Shown here: in pieces, positions 46,759 to 59,082 of the stretch
Layout of the letters: each line of letters begins with the position of its first letter
Numbering within the stretch: position 1 is the stretch's first letter
DNA from: Saccharina japonica
Taxonomy: Eukaryota; Sar; Phaeophyceae; Laminariales; Laminariaceae
Reading direction: 5' to 3'
Assembly: GCA_008828725.1 (NCBI GenBank)
Contig: MEHQ01000969.1
Location: 475,958-539,957, forward strand
DNA: 64,000 bases
Translations under genes and position numbers: made by a program
Notes under the pieces: generated by a model
What the model was told of the DNA's origin: nothing
Databases searched by the model: none
What the model saw: the letters and a program-made list of their open reading frames with translations, nothing else

Positions 46759-48358
46759 CGCACGAGACACTACACAGGCAAATGGTCGGGACCCCCCCCC
46801 CTTGCACAATGCGGGCGTGCGAAGCAATCCTTGTGAAGACATTGAACAGAAAACTGTAGCACATCCACCATTAATAAGGCGTACCGAATTGAGAAGATGT
46901 CCACACCTTGCTGTGGGGTTTACAACAATGTCGTGGCGACATTGAACAATGTACAGCAGTACAACTCAGTAGTAGCAAACCCCACCACAAAGCAAGGTGT
47001 CGACGTGTTGACAAAACCTCTCAATTCGGTGCGCCTATACTATTAATACGTAATGTGAGCATGTAGTATGTGTTATATACATTGCTCAAGGTTCAAGGTC
47101 TCCTCAAGGACAAGGACAATGAATGCCCACGTAGTGCAAGAGGGGGGGGGGGGGGGTGTACTCTTTATGTACAGCAGAGTGTACAGTAGTGTGTGCAGTG
47201 TGCGTGTACTATCAGAGAGAGGCGACCGCTACGCAACATATACAGTGTCACGTAATTAATAGTAAGAGAAACGTCAGTTTGGCGTCGAGGATCAATCGTT
47301 TATTTCGTTGCCATCACTATTTAGCACACGGACTACTGGTGGACGGGACCCCCCTCCCCCTTTCGTCATCCCGATAGAAGGTGGGCAAAAGACAGGCACT
47401 TTACGTACCTACTGCAAGCACCGTTCGGGATGCCAAAAATCTCGCAAAAAGGTGTAGGCTTGCCTACGCCCTGTGGACTCTGTGTTCTTTCGTATGTATG
47501 ATATGTCCCGAAAAAGGTGCTTTATTTAGGTATCACGCAGCGCTCCAAGAAGCTCTCTCCTCGGCTGCATGAGTCACCAATAATAGCAGTAGTACTCGTA
47601 GTGTTATTCTATCAGCAGTAGTAAGTGGTACATTAGAGCTCTACGACGTACATCAGACGAATCATGAAAAATTACGGTATCATAATCCGGAACAACGACG
47701 GGAAGAATGATGGCACAGGTAGACGGACCCCCCCTTCTCGATTCTTGAACGGCGAGGGGATGAAACGCGGAAAGCGGGAAATGCGGGAAATGGCGTTGAG
47801 GTACTTGAAGTATATACGCTATCCAAGGTGGCGTGAACCACGAAGACCGATATCCGCTCCAAGACTCGTATAGTATATCATAGGCTTCCTTCCTCGTATT
47901 ATATTATGTGTATTATTATAGTCTATGCCTGGTACGCTCGTATTATACGAATTAATCGAAGAGCATACAGAGAGTATTGACAGTTAATTTATTCTGTGCG
48001 TACGGCAGCAGCAGACAAGCAGTAGGTAAGTATACTCGAATACCTTCCAGGCATGTAAATTACTGCTGCTGTACCTAAAAAAGTGTACCAGGTGCCAGGT
48101 ATAATATACACCACCGCCAGGTACTAAAATACGAGAACTCTGATTTGCCGTGGTGTTGTTAGTGCGTACTATACCACTATTGATAGTATGTGCTTAATAA
48201 AAGTACATGTAAGTATGATATACACGCAGGTTTTAAACGTCGACTCTGCATGCGGCGAATTTCACTTTGGAAACTTTTAAACGCACAGCCACCAGGGCAG
48301 GCAATCTTCCCGCGCTGTCCTTGTCGAGCAACAAAAGGGGAGGAAGGGGGGGCGGGGG
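45399..48358. other. Intergenic upstream of the R3H gene
   Basis: The R3H gene reads leftward from 45398, so its promoter should lie here; no motif is convincing. Three stretches share 'ggaccccccc' plus 'gacattgaaca' (46140, 46790, 47345), one with a large hairpin (46870-47047). CAG/TAG runs occur near 46500 and 46720. No supported gene. Confidence 0.5.
46870..47047. mobile_element. 178-bp hairpin element with TATTAATA ends
   Basis: The left end attaataaggcgtaccgaat (then tgaga) pairs with an inverted right end (tctcaattcggtgcgcctat, then actattaat). Inner cacaccttgctgtggggttt pairs with aaccccaccacaaagcaagg. A related half-copy lies at 46250-46300. Confidence 0.7.
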
Positions 48359-48843
48359 NNNNNNNNNNNNNNNNNNNNNNNNNNNNNNNNNNNNNNNNNN
48401 NNNNNNNNNNNNNNNNNNNNNNNNNNNNNNNNNNNNNNNNNNNNNNNNNNNNNNNNNNNNNNNNNNNNNNNNNNNNNNNNNNNNNNNNNNNNNNNNNNNN
48501 NNNNNNNNNNNNNNNNNNNNNNNNNNNNNNNNNNNNNNNNNNNNNNNNNNNNNNNNNNNNNNNNNNNNNNNNNNNNNNNNNNNNNNNNNNNNNNNNNNNN
48601 NNNNNNNNNNNNNNNNNNNNNNNNNNNNNNNNNNNNNNNNNNNNNNNNNNNNNNNNNNNNNNNNNNNNNNNNNNNNNNNNNNNNNNNNNNNNNNNNNNNN
48701 NNNNNNNNNNNNNNNNNNNNNNNNNNNNNNNNNNNNNNNNNNNNNNNNNNNNNNNNNNNNNNNNNNNNNNNNNNNNNNNNNNNNNNNNNNNNNNNNNNNN
48801 NNNNNNNNNNNNNNNNNNNNNNNNNNNNNNNNNNNNNNNNNNN
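48359..48843. other. Assembly gap (485 N)
   Basis: Flanked by G-rich sequence on both sides (ggggggcggggg and gggggaaggggggggg), so the gap probably fell in a G homopolymer region. Confidence 0.99.
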
Positions 48844-49845
48844 GGGGGAAGGGGGGGGGGGGGTAATCATTTGTTGCTTGCTTAGTCTTTTTTCTGGGGG
48901 GGGGGGGGTTAGTCCACCACCTACTGTTGCACTGCTCGCTGTGCTTGTCTTACGACGGTTTGGCGCAACAGGGCATTGCTAAGGTAGGCATCGAGAGGCC
49001 TGTAAGGTAGACACGAGTGCAGCCGCTGGATTGAAGCCAAAGGAGGTGGTTGCCTAAAAGAGGGCTGCCTGAGGGGCTGGCATGCGAAGCAAAGACGAGG
49101 TCCATGCAGAGCAAGTCAGCCAATCAAAACCAAAAGGGTCGATGATGAGAATATCCCCCAGGAAATAATGCCTCCCAGCACTCTCGTTGGTGTATGGAGT
49201 GCACATGCCCTTAGAGCTTTTCCTGGAGAAGAGCAGCTCACAAACTCTGAGACCCAAACCACGCTAACAGCACCTGTCCTGTCACCACCTCGAGACGAGA
49301 GACGGAACTATTAATAGGATGGCTCAGCAATACTACTACCCGCAGATGGCAGCCTATGGAGGCGCAGGTCAGACAAGTGTGATGGTATCTGTACGGCCTG
49401 AGTTGGGATGCAGGCTTGTGGAGCGGTCCGTGCATGGCACACGGCTGCTCGAGGTAGAGGAATAGCAGAGCGAGGATGCCCCGCCCATAGAGGGGCCAAT
49501 AGGAGCGCAAGCGCAGAGAACAAAACGTTTCACTTGTTGCCCCTGCACTTGTACTATCAACAACAACAAGTAGTACTTACTGCTTATACGCTTCTGTTGA
49601 TCTTTGTTATCTGGTTGCACACCAGTATACCCTGGGGGCTATTTATTATCCACGCGTGTAAATTCGTAGCTCATACTCGTACATACATACGAGTTCGAGG
49701 GATGTCGCGGGTGGGCGTAAAAATAAACACGCATATATGCGTCCACGACCACAACGCCTGATCAAGCGGACAACACCTACAGTAGTGGTGACGAATGCTA
49801 CGATAGAGGTGCACCGTAATGTTTCTGCCTTATAAGGGTGGTCAC

Positions 49846-50045
49846 TTGAGGGGCTCAATGTACCTCATCCGAAAACCGATTTAGGAGGAAACCAAAAGTG
49901 CTACCGACCAACAATCCCATGAGCCAGATATACTATCGAAAATATGGCAACAAAATATTGAAAGTCCGACGAATTTGGGTTAAGGAGCCCGATCATTCAG
50001 AAAAAAAATCAGCCAAAAGTGCCACCTCTATCGTAGCACCCGACT
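49846..50045 (+). repeat. ~200-bp dispersed repeat, second full copy
   Basis: Matches 13056-13265 over aaagtccgacgaatttgggt, taaggagcccgatcattcag and the end cctctatcgtagcac. Confidence 0.8.
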
Positions 50046-50450
50046 AAACTAGTGCACGGCTTAATCTGAGTTACGGCGAGAAGGAGGTAAACGGCGGTCT
50101 CGACGCTCGCTCTGTCGTCTATCACCGCGAGGAGGGGGCCCAACCGCATATCAGGTGAATAAACACCTGTTATTACTACAGGGTATCAGGTATACAATGG
50201 TTGTCAGTCTGCATACAGTAGTACAATGTCGGGGACGTACGTAGCGGTAGCTAACAATGTTGTCCCGTCTGATTGTGCCCCCCCCCCCCTCGGCCTCGAT
50301 GGAAGTGTAGAGGTAACTACTCGTATTCATAGTGTTATTACTTGACATGAGTAGCCCCCCCCCCGCCCCCCCCCCTCGCCACCGCCTCCCCCAAACCGTT
50401 CCCCGCCCTACCCCGATCGAATTTTCGGCCGGTCAAGCACGTACCCCAGG

Positions 50451-50640
50451 GACGTACCAGATACGAGTACATATTTTCGCTTTTATAACCTTTGTTACTA
50501 TTGCGCAACAAAAGAGAAGACAAAACAAAACAGTAGTTCATGTACTAGTCCCCAACGACGTACCAGATACGAGTACATCTTCGCTTTTATAACCTTTGTT
50601 ACTATTGCACAAAAGAGAAAACAAAACAACACAGTAGTTC
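50451..50640 (+). repeat. ~98-bp tandem duplication
   Basis: Two copies containing gacgtaccagatacgagtac, tataacctttgttactattg and cagtagttcatgtacta. Confidence 0.9.
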
Positions 50641-51240
50641 ATGTACTACAGTAGTTAGTGGTTGAAGCAGCTTGCGATGGCAGCCGCACCGACCGGCCAG
50701 AAATAGGTGTACCGGGAGTTTTATTACCCAACTGGTACTGTGACAAACTCGCGCTCCGTTTTTTGTCGTTTCTGAGGAGTTTTGAGTACATTGCGTACAC
50801 GGCGGCACGTGGGCTATACCTATATATATACCGTCTGCTCTGCGGGTAGCTACTTAATTATTTCTCCTCACGAAATAAATAGAACACAAAAGTTTACAGA
50901 GTAGCCAACATCAAGAACAAAACGAGAAAACAAAAACGCGAAACGCGAAAATGCCACAGATACATGCCCCAAGACCCTGCTATTATAGTATTTCCGGGAA
51001 AAAAAAAACGAAAAAAAAACATCAACCAGAAAACATCCAGCAAACAATAGAAAACCCACGCACACACACGCACGCACGCACGCACGCCCGGAAAAATCAC
51101 GCCGCGAACCATCTGCGCCTCCCACGTATATATCAGGTATGTATATGTTACACAAAAGCGAGGGAGCAAAAAATGACAAATATATCTGGGCGAGCTTTTC
51201 ATCCAAAGCAGGAGTCTACATTGAGCAAGGCCTATCTCAC

Positions 51241-51900
51241 ACCCGGCAGGCGGGGAATGGCGGGGGTGTACTCATGTCGTGCACGGCCATAGTCGTATGA
51301 CCATAGACCCTCGCATCCCTACAGTACCGGGACGCAGGGGGGGGGAAGAGGGTCGCACGAGGCTACATATGCCTGATGCTCGGCCCTGCCAATACATGTC
51401 ATGTAAAGAGCATTCACCAGCACAGAAACAGGGAGAGAAATGTCAATCCGCGGTTCTGCTGGATGGACCAGCCGACCCGGCCCCCCACACCTCTTTCTGG
51501 AAATTGGTCACACCAGAAAAAAAAAAAAAAACATTCGACCCCCGTCATCCACCACGTGTGCAAGAAAAGACCGCCTCACAAGCGGTTCTCACGTAGTAGG
51601 ATGCAGCTCACCCTTCATGCGACTCGCCGAACACCCCACGTTTCACTTCGCGCTTGCTTGGTGCAAGCAATCGAAATGCCTGTCTTGCTTGCTGGTCGGT
51701 GAAAACCCGACGTTGCTCCGTCGCGGCATTTGCAGGGATGCGACGGGTCTATGGCCATACATACGACTACGGCCATGCATGGCAGGAGTACCCCCCCCCC
51801 CCCCTTTTTTTATTTTTTTTCAAGGAATCCCCCCCCCCCCTGGTCTATGGTCATATGACTACGGCCGTGCACAACATGAGTACACCCTCCCCCCACCAAA
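51241..51900. repeat. Poly-C-associated repeat, one minus and two plus partial copies
   Basis: A minus-strand 3' end lies at ~51262-51345. Plus-strand 3' parts lie at ~51598-51800 and 51838-51900; these end at C-runs beginning near 51791 and 51889. A related but distinct tail (ggtcaaacgactaaggcaag...gagtacgccccccc) follows at ~52020-52075. Confidence 0.8.
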
Positions 51901-54900
51901 CAGGAAGGGGATAGGATCAGCAAGATGTTTCTTTGTAATATATGGAAACAACGTAATGAGCGCCCAGATGTTGGAGGTGTCTCTATCAGGAGTAGGAACG
52001 GTGCTCCGTCTCAAAAGGGATGCGTGGTCAATGGTCAAACGACTAAGGCAAGCAACGAATGAGTACGCCCCCCCGCCATCGCTGGGGCTGTGGCGCTGTA
52101 CCTTCGGTGTCTGCAGTTTCGAGCCCCTTACGGATATTGGCTTCCTGTCCCTTTCTCCTTTTAGAGTTCCTTCGTGAGGCTTCGTAGCCTAACAGCAGTG
52201 GAGAATAAATGTGTTACGAGTGGCTTTCGATGAGCCTCACATCTTTGATCAATGTTCTATGTAGTTCGTGAAACCGATGTTTCCCCAAACTTTCTTGTGT
52301 TTCTGCTTATTATACAGCGCATCAAGGTGGGCTGCGTAGTGTTGTAGCATTGCCCTGGAAAAACTGAAGTATGTAGGCCCAGGATTTAGTAATAGTGAAA
52401 TGCGTGAGATGGGAAGATACTTTGGAAACCCAATATCACCTCATACGGGAACGGGGTCGCCTAGTACTTGGCAGGCCTATACGCATGTATATGTAGGGAA
52501 CAGGGGTCTGGGCGAGGCGGTACCGAGCCGTGCCGAGCGCCGAGCCCTTTGTTCAGCCCTTTCATCCTCCCCGATTGGATAATACAACGAAGAGCTCTTC
52601 TAACGAAGCACACCACAAGTGAGTGGCAATGCGGGACTTGCTCATGAGGCAAACCTGGAGATGGATACACATATGTATCGTAGACATGTGTGTGTCCCAT
52701 GGATCTATTTACAACACCAACAGCAACAAATAATAATTAGCTCCGGGTACACACAGCAGTGCATAACTATTATATGAGTTTCTCAGCGATTTATACGCCC
52801 ATCTGCACCGGATTTCAGTGGAAATTGATCGCGAAAAATAATCGCGAAATAGGTATATGTATGACCGATGACTGACGAGTTTTTGCTACTAAAGAGGTCA
52901 AGATAGATACCGAGTTATCACATCCAATGTGGCGCAGGAGAGGGGGGACCCGTGTATACAGCTTGTGCCCAATTCGAAAAAAAAATGGTTCTCGACCCTA
53001 AAGCCCTAACCCTGATCCAAACCCCAACCGCCCGAGAAAGTGCCGTCAGTTGTTACTATTAATACTATAAAAGCGAGTACTATTATAATCGTATTGTACA
53101 ACAGCAGGTGGCACGCGCGCGGATAATCTCTTGCACAAGCACCACCAGGTAGAACTCGTATGATTACAACAACAGAGGTAGTGGTAGATAATGAGCTACA
53201 TAACCATGGAGGAGAGTTGCCTCCTAGGGGTGCAGGTGTGTCGGTGCTAAGATACTCGTCCATCAGTATAATTTGCCCTTTTCTTGCTGTCGCTCTTACT
53301 TCATCAAGACCATAGCCGAAGGGTACAGAAGGGTACAGAAGCCAGGGAGATAAAGGGCGCACGAGGCAGTGCTACGAGAGGGGAACTCAGCAGACTATAT
53401 TGAGATTCCCCTATTCCGCCATGTGCATCATCTGTCAGACGTGTGCCATCAGTTCGTCTAATAGTCCTGAGCAACCAACTATACGTTGGCATAGACTCAT
53501 GCTCTACTAAATGGTATGTATGAAGAAGCAGTAAAATAAATATGTCTTATAAACCCGTATCACGTATGTATGCACTCCATATGACATTAGCCCACCCTGA
53601 ATAGTCGTACTGGTAGATGCAGATCACACAGCGATCAAAGGATGTTAACACTAACATCCGGAAATCGGTAACGAGGGTCGAAGATGCGGCTATTCGAAAC
53701 AAACCGCAAGGAGGATATAGATTTACCCCACACCTCGTAACGCCAAGACTCCTCTTTTAATATCAAGAACGAACACCCACTATGGAGCTAAACTACTCAG
53801 AAGACTATTGATATTCCCCTATTTCGCCATGCCCACCACTTGCCAGAAGTGTGATATCACGTCTTTTAGTAGACCTTTTAATAAGCAACTAACTATACGT
53901 TCGCATATCTATAACCCCGTATCACGGTATACACTCCATGGCATATAAACCCTACAGCGATAGTTAACGATCACGACTTTTACGGCCGTAGGGTTATCCG
54001 CGCTCTACGTACAGTACAAGCACACGAGTTGCCATAGGTTGTTCAGAGTCCCTGACTACTTTGCTGTGGGGCGAAAGAGGTGCTTGAAGTAGTTATCGGC
54101 GATCGGTAAAAAAAAAAGTTGTTGGCGTCAGAGTGTGCTGCGGAGAGCATACATCAATACCTTAATGTGTTGATACTGATGTACTTGAAACTGAATCAGT
54201 CGCCGGGCTACTTCAACAGTTGCTGACGACCGCGATGTTCACAATGCACAGCGCAGTAGTATACTATGTATCGCTAGCATATAGCACTGTAGCAAGCATT
54301 GTTGAACGCACACGTTCAGACACAGAATTACCCTGGGGTCGATGTAACGATGGACATTGTAAGTGGCGTACCATGAATAGCCGCAGATTTACAATTTTGC
54401 ACGAGATTTTTCACACAGTTATCTACATATCAAAGCTTGCGCTGCGACGGAAGTGCCTAGCAGTTTTAAAGCCGCGCACCATAATACCGCAACGAATACT
54501 GGCCTGGAAATGGAACATCCCGCGCAAGGAACAGCATCTAGTTGCACCACAACACCACGGCGGCGTCTCGAGTGAAAAACAAATCCGCGCCGAGAAACGC
54601 CAGGTAACCTCCTGGGGGCAAGGGATGGAGCATCGATCACGTGCTCCGACTCTGCAACACGGGCGAGGTGCGCCCCTCTAGTTGGATCCAAACATGATAA
54701 TAATTTACATCCGCATGATATACGTAAGTGCACATCGCACCCACGGCGTATCTTCGTATTTCGCAACGGCGCGTCGAGCTTTATATCCACGGTGAATCCT
54801 TACGTTTCACAAAGGTATTGTCAACTACTAATAGCCTCGTATCCACAATGTATCTTGATATTTAACAACGGTATCGTCGCATGTCGAGTCTCTAATCTAC

Positions 54901-55418
54901 AGTGCATCAATGGCACTGTCAAGCCTTATGGAGACAGCGCAACCACGTTGACCATGACGGTGCTAGCGTGCCGTACACACCGGCGAAACGCCTCGAACGG
55001 CGAACGTGCCCGCTTAAAAAAACGCCAACGCGGCATGAGGAACTCCGACACCGCCGTCGCCGCCACCGCCGCCGCCGTGGCGTTCCATTATCATAACTCA
55101 ACTCAGGGCGAAGGACAGGGAGTTCTAGCGGCGTTCGAGGGCTGAATCCGCTTGGGACGTCTACAAAGTGGTGAGAGACACGCCCTTCAAGCGGCAACCT
55201 TCCGGATCCACCACCAACGCAAGTGGAAGGTGCCGCAAGCCTTAACTCAAGAGAGAGGCCGACAAGCCACAACTACAACGAAAAGCGCGAAGTCTGCCCA
55301 AAAACAGCCCCCAAGGCCGCCAAGTCAAGTCTCATCCACCGATGGCACTCACCCCCCCCCGAAAAACGTACCCACCACGGTATCTCAAGAGGAGCGGACG
55401 AACTGCCCCACTAAACTA

Positions 55419-55840
55419 CTACGCATCGCTACCACTACTGTCGCTATCGCTACCGTACGCCCCCAGTAATGAAGAAAGGTTTCCACCGCCGCTTTCCCTA
55501 TCCTTGACATCGCCACCGCCATCGCCGCCACCGCCGAGAGCTCCCTTCCCCACAACCTTACCCTTGCCCTTTCCCGCCGTTGCCGGAGCGCCCCCGCTTT
55601 TTCCGTCGGCTTTTCCGTCGGCTTTTCCGTCAGTTTTCTCCCTCTTGCCGCTTGCACCAACAGACTGAGCGACGGAACCCTCCGTCGTGGACGCCGACGC
55701 CCTCTTCTTCGCTCGCTTCTCGCCCTTGTCCTTGTCTTTGCTCCTGCACTCGCACAAACGGTGTTCGAGGAAGTGATCGATTCGTGAGAGGCTACGCGAG
55801 ACTGCGCGGGACGTGGGGAGGGAGCGGAGGGATGGGGCTT

Positions 55841-55873
<33 letters not shown>

Positions 55874-58757
55874 GTACTTCATTTTCATGCATAGCCGTAG
55901 TCGTACGGCCATAGACCCTCGCATCCCTACAATGCCGGAACGGAGCATGTCGGGTTTTCACCGACCAGGGGCGAGGGGGGAGCGGCAACAATATCGAGCG
56001 CACGGCATCGAAGGAGGTTTCGGGGGAACCCTCGACACCGGACAGCCTCAGAAGCGCCTCTGGTGTTTTCCAATTGCGCTGAAACAATGAGCAAAAACCT
56101 TAGTTCCCAAGGCGACGAATACAGAATACTACCCTTACAATTCGTCTAGCCGAGGCCACGACTCGTCTTTGTCGTCCCCCACCCGCCCGTCCCAGACGCT
56201 ACCGAAAGCTACGTGATCAAATCCCGGTAAACTAACAGAAGCAACCATCCCGCCCTACGTACACTACCACGGCGTCTAACGGGGATTCCGGTTCTCCAAT
56301 TGTCGCACCAACGCCTTGCATTGCTGCTCCCACGTTTCGCTTGTACGCTAACGCTAACTTTACACGGTGGTCGGTGGGCAACGGCGAGACGCACTTTTTT
56401 CGCTTCGCCTTGATCTTGACGGCTACAACCGGCGGAGGCGCGCCAGCTCGACCTTCCTGTTTCTGCTGCTGCTGCTGCTGATCCTGATCCTGATCCTCGT
56501 CGCCACCCAGCGCCCCATCTGTCGACGGCCTAGCCTTCGGCTTCTTTGGCTCGGCGATAGAAACTTCGCACGCATGTGTGAGAACGGGCAAATAATGCAG
56601 GCGGACAACAACAACAACAACAACAACAATATAACATCACTGGAGCGTAAACAGGTGGGGGGGGAGGGGGGGTGTACTTCATTTTCATGCATAGCCGTAG
56701 TCGTACGGCCATAGACCCTCGCATCCCTACAATGCCGGAACGGAGCATGTCGGGTTTTCACCGACCAGGGGCGAGGGGGGAGCGGCAACAATATCGAGCG
56801 CACGGCATCGAAGGAGGTTTCGGGGGAACCCTCGACACCGGACAGCCTCAGAAGCGCCTCTGGTGTTTTCCAATTGCGCTGAAACAATGAGCAAAAACCT
56901 TAGTTCCCAAGGCGACGAATACAGAATACTACCCTTACAATTCGTCTAGCCGAGGCCACGACTCGTCTTTGTCGTCCCCCACCCGCCCGTCCCAGACGCT
57001 ACCGAAAGCTACGTGATCAAATCCCGGTAAACTAACAGAAGCAACCATCCCGCCCTACGTACACTACCACGGCGTCTAACGGGGATTCCGGTTCTCCAAT
57101 TGTCGCACCAACGCCTTGCATTGCTGCTCCCACGTTTCGCTTGTACGCTAACGCTAACTTTACACGGTGGTCGGTGGGCAACGGCGAGACGCACTTTTTT
57201 CGCTTCGCCTTGATCTTGACGGCTACAACCGGCGGAGGCGCGCCAGCTCGACCTTCCTGTTTCTGCTGCTGCTGCTGCTGCTGATCCTGATCCTGATCCT
57301 CGTCGCCACCCAGCGGCCCATCTGTCGACGGCCTAGCCTTCGGCTTCTTTGGCTCGGCGATAGAGACTTCGCACGCATGTGTGAGAACGGGCAAATAATG
57401 CAGGCGGAGCGCGTGCGAAGCGTGCACATAAAAGGTTATGGGTAACTTAGTGTCCGAACGGCAACACAAGGACATTCTCGACACGCGCACAACAACAACA
57501 ACAACAACAACAACAATATAACATCACTGGAGCGTTAACAGGTGGAGCTGTCATCGTGTTTTAGCATTTGCCATTTGCCATGAGCAATACATAACCTTGC
57601 GGGTTTGCAAAGGCTTGCGAAGGTTCGCTCAGACATAACCCCCGCCCCACCCCACGAAAGCCGAGGTTGCAGTGTTAGCTTGTGGCAAATTAGCAATCAT
57701 AAGGATGGTATTCAGTACTTGTGGCATGCTATCCTGTTGGGTGTGCTGTCGGAAAGGTCTTGTGCACTGATATGATACAACACATGAGTTGTGTTGCCTT
57801 CGGTATTCCTTGGTCTGAATCAGGAATCGTGGTCAATGGTCAAATAATTAAGGCAAGCAACACATGAGTACGCCCCGTCCCCGCCCTCACCCCCTCCCCC
57901 ATTCCACCCCCGATAGAAACATGCCTCGCTCGACATACCACTTTGTACATTGTGGTGTGGAACCGGCTGCCGTCCTGGTATCGTTCTGTGTGGTTTTGTT
58001 TTCATACCTTACCGGTAGACTCCTGACGCCCTTTCGTGGCCACGGCCTAGATTATGGGCAATGAGCTAACGCGAGACCAAGAACGACACACAACGCGCAC
58101 AACCGGACACGCACCAGTCTGGTTAGCCCTTGCGAGCGCGAACCCCCTCAACTCTTCCGCCTCCCAGTCGTCCTTCCGTTGCCTAGCTTCGACACGCTGC
58201 GCCTCCACCCCCTGCAGAAAGTTGGACTCCTCGTCATCCAGTGCTCTAGGGGGCGCTACAGCAGCAGCAGCAGCAACAACAGGAGGAGTTGTTAATGCTA
58301 TTAGTGATAGTAGTGGCAGTAGCAGTAGCAGTAGCAGTAGCAGTAGCAGTAGCAGTAGTACTTCGAATAGCGTAGCGGTGTGAGCGTTCTTTCTATGATA
58401 CGTACCCATCGATATCCAGCACACCCAGTGTCCGCACTGATTCTTCCATCCTAGAGAGATACAGGCTCTGCGTTCGAAATGTGTACGAGACAAGCACAAT
58501 GCATCGACAAGTACAGCAAAGGTATCAGGGTCAGGCCTATACACATCCACCACATACACAACATACACACAACATACACACACGCGCGTGTAAAACGCAC
58601 CGAACATGGAAGCGCGGACGGCATCAAACTTAGCCTGCTTCTCGTCCCGCTTGCCCGCAAGCTGCTCCCACAGGGGCTTTTTGTCCGCCTCCTTGGCTAT
58701 GCGCTCCGCCTCGAGGACCTCCTCCGACTCCTTTCGGACCTCTTCGTTGAATTCTAT
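55419..58757 (-). CDS. Fyv6/FAM192A (PSME3IP1)-like protein, first exon not found
   Basis: Minus-strand exons with matching phases: 58757-58601, 58255-58115, 57366-57166, 56563-56366 and 55801-55419 (TAA/TGA-class stop at the left end). The first exon holds EEVLEAERIAKEADKKPLWE, then QLAGKRDEKQAKFDAVRASM. The second holds PPRALDDEESNFLQGVEAQR. Together they match the FAM192A/Fyv6 N-terminal domain pattern (L-x-E-Q-L-x-x-K-x-x-K-Q-x-x-F/Y..., then L-D-x-D-E-x-x-F-L). The middle is Lys/Gln-rich (KKPKARPSTDG, VAVKIKAKRKK). The C-terminus ends LLGAYGSDSDSSGSDA, like the acidic Gly-Ala-Tyr-Ser tail of the animal protein. Yeast Fyv6 acts at the second splicing step; human FAM192A binds the proteasome activator PA28-gamma through its C-terminal tail. 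Nuclear splicing-related function is inferred. The start codon and a FVS-type N-terminus are missing; upstream DNA is a LINE fragment, so the first exon may lie beyond it. Confidence 0.75.
55858..57545. repeat. Tandem duplication of ~800 bp containing one coding exon
   Basis: Positions 55872 and 56672 start the same sequence (gtacttcattttcatgcata), and the match runs to 'acatcactggagcgt.aacag' at ~56655 and ~57540. Unit 2 has one extra CAG codon and ~80 bases (57407-57487) absent from unit 1. Each unit includes a minus-oriented 3' end of the poly-C-associated repeat beside a G-run. Confidence 0.92.
57546..58114. other. Intron of the FAM192A-like gene
   Basis: Contains 'ggtcaatggtcaaataattaa' and 'ggcaagcaacacatgagtac' followed by C-rich sequence at 57830-57905, the same tail type as 52020-52075. 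No exon signal. Confidence 0.5.
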
Positions 58758-59082
58758 CTGTCCGCGTTTGCACCCCGAGCGGTAACGGCGGACAAGGTAG
58801 TGTTGGGTCAAAACCGAAACTGCTGCTAAGACTCGTCCCACGGTATAGGGGTTATAGGGGTTGCAGTTAGTTTTTGCCTCCTGAGGCAACATTTTCTGAC
58901 CGATGAAATCCCCAAGTGAGCAGCTACCGGTTACGTAGGTATGATGCTTTTTACCTATTAATAGTGTATTTGCTTTAGGACCAGCGCATACAGCGCATAC
59001 AAACGTTGGTTCATCAGGTTGCGCGAACAAACGTCCTTCGAAGTTCGTCTTTCGGGTGAGACAATTGTGAGCTCCTCCTTAT

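Larger units (their letters stand above)
48844..55418. other. Intergenic, no supported multi-exon gene
   Basis: Contains dispersed repeats (49846-50045, 51241-51900), a ~98-bp tandem duplication (50451-50640) and short telomere-like ccctaa words near 52994. At 49319 an ATG frame reads MAQQYYYPQMAAYGGA up to a possible donor, but nothing downstream continues it. Plus-strand frames at 54220-54681 and 54792-55145 (the latter with an Ala run) have no recognised domain or splice support. Confidence 0.45.

Noticed and set aside
52990-53020. Telomere-like ccctaa words
   Set aside because: Only two or three imperfect units; too short to call an interstitial telomere.
54220-55145. Two plus-strand frames of ~120-150 codons
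   Set aside because: No recognised domain, no splice sites joining them, and overlapping minus-strand frames of similar quality.
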